From Candidatus Rifleibacteriota bacterium (GTDB taxonomy: Bacteria; Muiribacteriota; Ozemobacteria; Ozemobacterales; Ozemobacteraceae), in NCBI GenBank assembly GCA_024710355.1, contig JANJUX010000041.1:1-64000 (forward strand): 64,000 bases of DNA. Reading direction: 5' to 3'. This document shows positions 58,509 through 64,000 of this stretch, one piece after another. How positions within the stretch are numbered: position 1 is the stretch's first letter; the number at the start of each line of letters is the position of its first letter. The notes under the pieces were generated by a model, which was given only the letters and a program-made list of their open reading frames with translations, was not told the DNA's origin and did no database searches. Both the position numbers and the translations under genes were made by a program.

Positions 58509-59450
58509 TCAGAGCTTCAGTGCGATGAACTTTTCGCCTGATCTGACCGGGCCACCTGCGAGAACGATGGTAAAAATGCCCTCGCGCGGCATTACACAAT
58601 CGCCAGCCTTGTAATAAACGGCGCATTTCGTGTGACATTCTTTGCCAATCTGGGTGACCTGCATCACCACGCCGTTTTCGCACCAGACCAGGCTGCCGAC
58701 CGGCAGTTCATAAAGACAAACCCCTGAAGTCGCGATATTCTCGGCAAACGAACCGAAATCGACGCTCAGGCCCTGCTTGCGCATTTTTTCAATACTCTCG
58801 ACCCCGAGCATGGAAACCTGCCGATGCCAGTCGCCGCCATGCGCATCGCTTTCGAGGCCGAAGTTGACTTTCAGAACCGCCTCATCGCACGGGTCTTTCG
58901 GGGTCCCCTTGCCTTTGCTGGTGGCAAGTTTTTCAATTTTACCAATCGCCGCGCCTTCAGCAAGCCATTCACCGCTCTTGCCGCCGGTTTTGCTGATCAG
59001 CCGTGTCTGCTCGATGCGGGCGGCCTTGTCGACACCTTTAACCATGTCATACATATTGAGCATGGCGGTGGTGGCCGCAACCATCGCTTCCATTTCGACG
59101 CCGGTTCGGTCAAAGGCAATAGCAGTGGCAAAGCAGCCTACTCTGTCTTTCCCGAGCGGAAACATGTCGACGCGCACCGAGTCGAGTCGAACCGGGTGAG
59201 TCAGCGGAATGAATTCAGAAGTCTTTTTGGCAGCCATGATCGCCGCCACCCGCGATGCTGCCCAGGCATCACCCTTGGCAAGCTCGCCGCTGTTGAGAAG
59301 CGCCAGAGCCTTTTCACCGGCAAAAAGCGAAGAAAAAGCGGTTGCTACGCGCATGGTCGGCTCTTTACGGCTGACGTCGACCATTTTCACACGGCCTTCG
59401 CTGTCCTGATGAGTCAAACCAGATTGTTTTTCTGAAATTTTTCCGTTCAT
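58509..59450 (-). CDS. moaC: MoaC-MOSC fusion protein (molybdenum cofactor)
   Basis: 313 residues. Residues about 17-160 are MoaC, cyclic pyranopterin monophosphate synthase: GRVKMVDVSRKEPTMRVATA, AKKTSEFIPLTHP, GVEMEAMVAATTAML, YDMVKGVDKAARIEQTRLIS, GGKSG. The His, Glu-x-Glu, Asp and Lys active-site positions are kept. Residues about 165-313 are a MOSC domain: GLESDAHGGDWHRQVSMLGV, FGSFAENIATSGVCLYELPV, GKECHTKCAVYYKAGDCVMP, REGIFTIVLAGGPV, with the conserved Cys. MOSC domains handle sulfur for Mo-enzymes or act in cofactor modification. AGGAGG precedes the ATG. It would support the molybdenum hydroxylase at 32516. Confidence 0.92.
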   Translation of the reverse strand: MNGKISEKQSGLTHQDSEGRVKMVDVSRKEPTMRVATAFSSLFAGEKALALLNSGELAKGDAWAASRVAAIMAAKKTSEFIPLTHPVRLDSVRVDMFPLGKDRVGCFATAIAFDRTGVEMEAMVAATTAMLNMYDMVKGVDKAARIEQTRLISKTGGKSGEWLAEGAAIGKIEKLATSKGKGTPKDPCDEAVLKVNFGLESDAHGGDWHRQVSMLGVESIEKMRKQGLSVDFGSFAENIATSGVCLYELPVGSLVWCENGVVMQVTQIGKECHTKCAVYYKAGDCVMPREGIFTIVLAGGPVRSGEKFIALKL

Positions 59451-59578
59451 CGCCGCCTCCTAAGATTCCCGCCACACGCTTTAGCGGGCGCAGGCTCTGC
59501 GTGAAGACGGGAAAATCATTCATTCAAGTATAACACCGGGCTGTCCTTATCTACGCAGGCAAAGCAGTCAGACTGCGG

Positions 59579-60523
59579 TCAATTCTGCGGAACAGCCATA
59601 CGATAAAGGTCGCAGCCGAGCTGCCTGATGGCCTGAAAGTCTTCGAGCGGCCCGAGCCATTTTTCGGGAATGGCACCGAGACCGAACCAGGCCCCGAAAA
59701 GAGCCCCGGCCATAGCTGCAATAGCGTCAGCGTCACCGCCTGAATTTGCTGCACCGATGATCATTTCGTCAAAGCGCCCTTCAGACTTTAAAAACCAGTA
59801 AAGGGCGGCCGCAAAAGAATCCAGGCAATAGCCGCTATTGCCAATATTTTCAATCGCAGCACGGCTGTCGAGCTTGAGCGAGTCTTTAACCGCCTTCATT
59901 TTTTTCACCATTTCGGTGGCGAACGGCTGCGACTTTTCGATCGCCCGGTTCATGATGAAATCGGGCGAGAATTCGCTACCTTCGAGACCGAGCGCAATTA
60001 TTGAAGAGAAGGCAAATGAGGTGCCGACAACCTTCTGATCGGTATGCGTCAGGCGGCATGACTTATCTATGGCGTTCTTCAGCAGCGGCAAAGTTCTGAA
60101 ATAGGCAAGAGAATATGGCAGAGTGCGGCAAACCGCGTTGATGCCTGCGGACAAATGCCCGGCCTGGCTCCAGGGCACGCCGGCCGCAAGTTTTCGGCAC
60201 GATTTAACCAGAGTATTACCAGGAAAGCGCCATTCTGAGCGCTTTTTCTGACCATGAAACCAGTCGACAAGCTTATGAATGAGATCGTCAACCGAGAAAC
60301 CACCCTTTTCGACCAAACTGCGGGCGAAAAGCAGCATTATCTGCGTTTCGTCCGAGTATTGTCCAGGCTTGAGATGGCTGACCGGGTGCGACGGAAAAGC
60401 CTTTACATAGAAGGTAATAGGCTCTTCGCCTTCTTCCGCCGAGCGATAAACATCTTCAATCGGCGCGGCAAGGGCATCGCCAACCGCGTAACCCAGCATA
60501 CTGGCCTGGAATTTATCGATCAT
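59579..60523 (-). CDS. ADP-ribosylglycohydrolase (DraG/ARH family)
   Basis: 314 residues. MIDKFQASMLGYAVGDALAA and GQYSDETQIMLLFARSLVEK match the N-terminal metal-binding motif (GDALG / SDxT-type) of ADP-ribosylglycohydrolases; the C-terminal IGAANSGGDADAIAAMAGAL supplies the second metal site (GGDxD). The family removes ADP-ribose from proteins, DNA or small molecules. No partner ADP-ribosyltransferase is seen. Its start lies 11 bases inside the end of the cyclic-nucleotide-binding MBL gene, which suggests a functional pair. Confidence 0.9.
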   Translation of the reverse strand: MIDKFQASMLGYAVGDALAAPIEDVYRSAEEGEEPITFYVKAFPSHPVSHLKPGQYSDETQIMLLFARSLVEKGGFSVDDLIHKLVDWFHGQKKRSEWRFPGNTLVKSCRKLAAGVPWSQAGHLSAGINAVCRTLPYSLAYFRTLPLLKNAIDKSCRLTHTDQKVVGTSFAFSSIIALGLEGSEFSPDFIMNRAIEKSQPFATEMVKKMKAVKDSLKLDSRAAIENIGNSGYCLDSFAAALYWFLKSEGRFDEMIIGAANSGGDADAIAAMAGALFGAWFGLGAIPEKWLGPLEDFQAIRQLGCDLYRMAVPQN

Positions 60524-62708
60524 CTTTTTTCCCTTCGGAGTCTGGCTTTTGAATGTTGTCGCGAATGCGGGCTTCCCTCAGAGACAGGAATACTCCGGGG
60601 TTCTTTTCGAGAAAGCGGTAAAATTCCATGACATCGATGGAATAAAGAATCGAATCTTCGGCGGCGACAAGCGAAAAGCGGTGAATGCCACGGCGCGGTG
60701 TCGCATAAATTTTGGCAAGAAAGCTGCCCCGGCCAGCGCGCAGCACGGCTTTATGGGCACGCTCAACATTAACCACACCCGAATCGACGATATAAAAGCT
60801 TTCACGCGTCGTGCCCTGGCCAGCAAGGGTTTCGCCGCGGGCAAGCTTCATGCGCCCCATGATTCCCTGCAGCTGGGTTCTCTGCGTCGGCGAAAGCGAC
60901 CTGAAAAGCTGCGATGCGTCGAACAGGCTCCAGGTATCGAATTCGCGGTTCTGGGCGATAATCTTCATCTGCCGTGCAATTTCGCTGCCACGGATAAAAT
61001 AGAGAAAGTCGTATTTATCCATGACAAGAACCTTCATGTCGGTTTCGGCGATGACATCGGCGTTGCGCGGGGCATTGAGAATCATCGAGGTTTCACCGAT
61101 ATAATCGTTGTTTGAATAGGCTTTTATTACGGCGCCATCGCGCTCAACGCGGGCACGACCGTTCACGATCATGAAAAAGCGGTCGCCAACAGAATTTTTG
61201 CGAATAATCAAGTCGCCCTGTTTGTAGTTTTCGACCTTGACGAGCGTAAGAAACTCGCGCGCCTTCTCGATCGGCAGGCCTGAGAACAGGTCGATATGAT
61301 TGAGCACGTCGAGATATTCGAGAGCTTCATTGCTGGCCGGAGCGTTGACGGGAATAATAATCGATTCTTCGCGGCCGTCCGGAGCCTTTTTAAGCCCCGA
61401 GCCTTCCGGGATAGACTTCTGCGCGACATGCATCAGATGAATGCGTTTTTTAACGGCATCGGGCATGTCGACAAGGTTCTGCATCGGCGTATGCAGCGGC
61501 GGAATGCCGGCCTCATGGAAAATTACGGAATGATGCCACGGAAAATTGGTCAGCTCGATCATGCGGTAACGGTTGACATCGCCGCGTTCGTAGAGTTTTT
61601 TGAAGGTTTCCGGGTCGTATAGCGAGTCAGAAGAGTTAACGAAGCTCTTGCCCTGGTAATAGACTTCGAAACCGATGGTCGGGATCGAGTGCAGCGTATA
61701 GAAAAACCTGAATTCCCCGCCGTTGATGCGTATCGGCACCTGCAGGCTGATCGGATGGAAATGGAACAGACTCATGAAAGTCTTGTAGTTCAGGCCGGTC
61801 AGCGATTGATACTTGCGCACGAAGCTTTCCATGATCGTTTCGGTGGTATACAGATTGATCTTCTTTTCTTCTAGAAGCTTCTGCAGAATGCCCGAATCGT
61901 GGTCAGCGTGGCAGTGGGTAAGAATACAGTCGTCGATCAAACGCGGATTGATATCCATCGAGCGCAGCCAGTGGGTTGAATCGACGGGCGGGTCGACGAG
62001 AATGCCGCGGCGATTGACCCAGATGATGAAACCGCTGGTCATTTCGCCCGGGTCAAAGCCTGAGCCGGAACCGATAACCGTAACGCCAAAAAGCGGCGGT
62101 TCGAAAGGCCTTCCGGATGAGGGTCTTTCGGTTCCGTTGCCGAAGGCGACGTCGAGAGAAACCTCAGCCATGACCTTCTTGCCGTCGACGACGCGCAGGC
62201 AGTCTTTGTTGCGTTCCAGTGCCATGTCACCGAAAGGCACCCGGTTTTCGGGGCCCCACGGAATGCCGATCGCCATGTCAGAAAGCTCGGCTTTGCGTTT
62301 CCCTGAGAGGCTCAGCGGGCGCAGGTATTCCATCTCGGCGCGCAGGTTCGGGATCAGGTCGCGGTTGATTCCATAGGGATATTCGCGCATCAACTGGATG
62401 TTATCGGGGCCAAGCACGGCCTCTCTGACGACGCGCATGATGGTTTCGAGCTGGTGTCGGTGGCCAATGACGTGAATCGGCCGACGTTTGATGAAAAAGT
62501 TGAAATAGGCAGGAAATTCGATATCGGCGAGAGAAACGCCGCGTTCCGCTGAAAACATGCGGTTCGGAATGACAAAGGTATCAGGCACGTCACCAAGAAT
62601 TTTCATGGTGTCCTTGATGGTTTCGGGGGGGGCGCCAACCTGCAGAGACCCTGAAGGGGTCTTGATCAGTGTTCCTCCGCGCGCAAGCTGAATTACCTCT
62701 ACGGACAT
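60513..62708 (-). CDS. metallo-beta-lactamase fold protein with two cyclic-nucleotide-binding domains
   Basis: 731 residues. Residues about 200-450 form an MBL hydrolase core with GRGILVDPPVDSTHWL-like strand (NRRGILVDPPVDSTHWLRSM), LTHCHADHDSGILQKLL (the HxHxDH zinc motif near 264-270) and a distal LHTPMQNLVDMP region. From about 470 two tandem CRP-type domains follow: FSGLPIEKAREFLTLVKVEN with QGDLIIRKNSVGDRFFMIVN and YIGETSMILNAPRNADVIAE; then FRSLSPTQRTQLQGIMGRMK with ESFYIVDSGVVNVERAHKAV. No DNA-binding helix-turn-helix is present, so cNMP likely controls enzyme activity directly. Operon head with an ADP-ribosylglycohydrolase. Confidence 0.88.
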   Translation of the reverse strand: MSVEVIQLARGGTLIKTPSGSLQVGAPPETIKDTMKILGDVPDTFVIPNRMFSAERGVSLADIEFPAYFNFFIKRRPIHVIGHRHQLETIMRVVREAVLGPDNIQLMREYPYGINRDLIPNLRAEMEYLRPLSLSGKRKAELSDMAIGIPWGPENRVPFGDMALERNKDCLRVVDGKKVMAEVSLDVAFGNGTERPSSGRPFEPPLFGVTVIGSGSGFDPGEMTSGFIIWVNRRGILVDPPVDSTHWLRSMDINPRLIDDCILTHCHADHDSGILQKLLEEKKINLYTTETIMESFVRKYQSLTGLNYKTFMSLFHFHPISLQVPIRINGGEFRFFYTLHSIPTIGFEVYYQGKSFVNSSDSLYDPETFKKLYERGDVNRYRMIELTNFPWHHSVIFHEAGIPPLHTPMQNLVDMPDAVKKRIHLMHVAQKSIPEGSGLKKAPDGREESIIIPVNAPASNEALEYLDVLNHIDLFSGLPIEKAREFLTLVKVENYKQGDLIIRKNSVGDRFFMIVNGRARVERDGAVIKAYSNNDYIGETSMILNAPRNADVIAETDMKVLVMDKYDFLYFIRGSEIARQMKIIAQNREFDTWSLFDASQLFRSLSPTQRTQLQGIMGRMKLARGETLAGQGTTRESFYIVDSGVVNVERAHKAVLRAGRGSFLAKIYATPRRGIHRFSLVAAEDSILYSIDVMEFYRFLEKNPGVFLSLREARIRDNIQKPDSEGKKDDR

Positions 62709-62902
62709 AATTAGAACTACCTGTTAATGTGTGTTATATCAACACAAAAAGATAATCAAACCCGCGAATTTATGCAACAGAATTATTCTCAATCGCAGCA
62801 AAGCCAGGAAATTTTAATGCTCGGCGCCAAATAGAAGGCCAGTTTTATCAAGGCGGCTGACAGTAGCCAGATATTTTTCGAGCCCGTCATCGAGTTCTGT
62901 CG

Positions 62903-63262
62903 TTATTTTACTGCCAATGACAGTATTTTTTCGATCTCACAGGCTTCAAGACCGGTATTTCTGGCAATATCTTCGATTGATAAGCCATTGGCATGCAAGC
63001 GGCAAATTATTTTTGCCATGCCTTCGGCAAAACCTTCTGCTTTACCCTCGAGTTTGCCTTCGAGCTTGCCCTGCTTGAAAGCGGCGCCCTTGATGACGGC
63101 CATATCGAATGCTTCGCGCTCGCGGTCTTCCATGCGGCGGCGCAGTTCTTCGTCGGCATTTATCTTCTGGTGCTCAGCTATGGCCATGACGATGTGCAGC
63201 CATTTTTCCAGCGGCGTTAGCAGCTCTTCAGAGCGCTTACGATTGAATCGCGTCAAAAACAA
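62903..63262 (-). pseudogene. C-terminal remnant of Rpn/PD-(D/E)XK nuclease family gene
   Basis: 119 codons. EELLTPLEKWLHIVMAIAEH, a coiled DEELRRRMEDREREAFDMAV, then FKQGKLEGKLEGKAEGFAEG and LHANGLSIEDIARNTGLEAC match the C-terminal third of Rpn-family recombination-promoting nucleases (PDDEXK transposase-like). The catalytic N-terminal domain is missing and the frame opens at a TTG within the T-run of the preceding gene's terminator, with no ribosome site. Likely a decayed gene. 62709-62902 upstream of the neighbouring gene shows nothing else. Confidence 0.75.
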
Positions 63263-63294
63263 ACGCGGGCAGCAGTTAAAAACCGCCGCCCGCG
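63254..63294 (-). terminator. intrinsic terminator after dockerin-like gene
   Basis: On the minus strand a 14-bp GC-rich stem (63294-63281 with 63277-63264, two G-U pairs) with a 3-base loop is followed by TTTGTTTTTG. It lies 22 bases past the stop at 63316. Confidence 0.85.
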
Positions 63295-63315
63295 CCTAAG
63301 AAACTAGAAGAAAGC

Positions 63316-63762
63316 TTAAGGATCGACCTGAATACCCGTAATGGTAACCGGCACAGTCGAGTCACCAATAGGAGTTCCGGGAAGTTTAGACAAACTACCG
63401 ACCCCGTTCCAGATCTCAAGGGCCCTGTTTTCAACAACAGTAAAGTCACTTATCTTTTCAGCCTGCATCCAGGCAATCATAAATATCAAATCTTTGATAT
63501 CGGCAACGCCGTCGCCATTCAGATCATCACTGGACACATCCGGCAGCCTTGAAAGAGGGCCTGATGCAGCAGGATAAATCTCCATAGCTCTGGCAACAAC
63601 TGTCGAAACGCTGGAAGTTTTTTCAGCCTGAAGCCAGCTGATATAATAAATCAAATCTTTAATATCTACGTCTGAAGCAGTATCAAAATTAAAAGAGTTC
63701 TGGGCGAGCAATTGCGGAATCAAGCCGCACATAAACAAGCAAACAAGAAAGCATCTTTTCAC
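63316..63762 (-). CDS. exported dockerin-like protein
   Basis: 148 residues, GTG start with GGAG 7 bases upstream. Signal peptide CFLVCLFMCGLIPQLLA. Two repeats with an EF-hand-like calcium loop follow: ASDVDIKDLIYYISWLQAEK and DLNGDGVADIKDLIFMIAWM, each followed by VVARAMEIYPA- or VVENRALEIWNG-type helices. The second loop (D-N-D-G-V-D spacing) matches type I dockerin calcium loops, the first is partly degenerate. Dockerins dock onto cohesin domains; no cohesin is visible here. Could also be a free calcium-stabilised exoprotein. Confidence 0.72.
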   Translation of the reverse strand: MKRCFLVCLFMCGLIPQLLAQNSFNFDTASDVDIKDLIYYISWLQAEKTSSVSTVVARAMEIYPAASGPLSRLPDVSSDDLNGDGVADIKDLIFMIAWMQAEKISDFTVVENRALEIWNGVGSLSKLPGTPIGDSTVPVTITGIQVDP

Positions 63763-63777
63763 GTAAAATCTCCAAAA

Positions 63778-63801
63778 CCCGGCTGGCTATTGCCAGCCGG
63801 G
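63778..63801 (-). terminator. intrinsic terminator after the truncated gene at the window end
   Basis: CCCGGCTGGC-TATT-GCCAGCCGGG (63778-63801), 10-bp perfect stem; on the minus strand it is followed by TTTTGGAG, the last bases also serving as the ribosome site of the 63762 gene. Confidence 0.8.
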
Positions 63802-63810
63802 TCTTTAATT

Positions 63811-64000
63811 TTAGTTAGCAGGAATATTATCGCTGGTTGCAACAACATTTCCATCATTCTTGATAGTTACAGTCGAGCCACGGGGAATTGCTGGAACAAA
63901 AGTCAATTCTTGGAAGCTCGACAATGTTTTCGGATCAAGCGGATTGAATCCTTTAACAAGCAATGCAATAACGCTCGGCGTTGAAAGAGCGGGGGATTTA
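63811..64000 (-). CDS. partial exported or surface protein, 5' end outside window
   Basis: Open from base 64000 down to the TAA at 63813-63811, giving the last 62 residues: TPSVIALLVKGFNPLDPKTL, SSFQELTFVPAIPRGSTVTI, KNDGNVVATSDNIPAN. The pattern (a hydrophobic strand, then short beta strands and GSTVTIKNDGNVV) suggests the end of a beta-rich surface protein. The strand, spacing and terminator between fit a gene just upstream of the dockerin-like gene. No function can be assigned. Confidence 0.55.
   Translation of the reverse strand, partial: KSPALSTPSVIALLVKGFNPLDPKTLSSFQELTFVPAIPRGSTVTIKNDGNVVATSDNIPAN

Overview
The window reads as chromosomal DNA of a Gram-negative bacterium. LpxK (lipid A 4'-kinase), many Sec signal peptides, lipobox lipoproteins and type II secretion-type pseudopilins point to a two-membrane envelope. 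Core genes sit in conserved arrangements: rpsF-ssb-rpsR-(YybS-like)-rplI-dnaB, smc-ftsY, and motA-motB. Most of the rest are exported proteins of no recognised family. This mix of scattered pseudopilin minor-subunit genes, giant exoproteins and lipid A genes would fit a deep-branching lineage such as Candidatus Riflebacteria. That is an inference from gene content; no rRNA is present to confirm it.

Layout. 1-5031: a 5'-truncated TPR-like gene, motB/motA (minus), an exported protein, a lipoprotein with a haem-like CX4CH site, then a first pseudopilin group on plus (3679-5031). 5056-11347 (minus): tilS and four consecutive exported proteins of unknown function. 11350-17550: an accessory island holding an AlbA_2/ATPase-type regulator, ankyrin and Sel1 repeat proteins, an hsdR tail and a frameshifted rhuM, abutting a three-tRNA operon (Met, fMet, Leu) at 17554-17840. 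17995-25938 (plus): a second pseudopilin group, an OmpH-like coiled-coil protein and a 1598-residue exoprotein. 26057-32287: an exported paralogue, ftsY/smc, and a 48-residue membrane peptide. 32516-38383: an orphan molybdenum hydroxylase, membrane proteins and a phospholipase-D-like protein. 38404-45063 (minus): lpxK, a csaB-like gene, two glycosyltransferase genes (one a double-domain fusion), an exported helical protein and a PAP2 phosphatase, running on from dnaB. 46616-49127: the ribosomal/SSB cluster. 49405-52894: tandem GT-C-type glycosyltransferases. 53080-57988: two large lipoproteins (RCC1 propeller; HExxH metallopeptidase) sharing an N-terminal module and separated by about 1 kb of decayed repeats. 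58064-62708: a YqgF-like protein, a MoaC-MOSC fusion, an ADP-ribosylglycohydrolase, and a metallo-beta-lactamase fold protein with two cyclic-nucleotide-binding domains. 62903-64000: an Rpn-nuclease remnant, a dockerin-like protein and a truncated gene.

The most notable material is (i) the pseudopilin / OmpH-like / giant exoprotein locus, whose giant protein shares a C-terminal two-module tail with the exported pair at 9019-11347; (ii) the lipoprotein pair with a common N-terminal module; (iii) the MBL-dual-cNMP protein translationally overlapping an ADP-ribosylglycohydrolase; and (iv) a decayed type I restriction locus beside tRNA genes. All homology statements come from reading motifs by eye; no database search was run.
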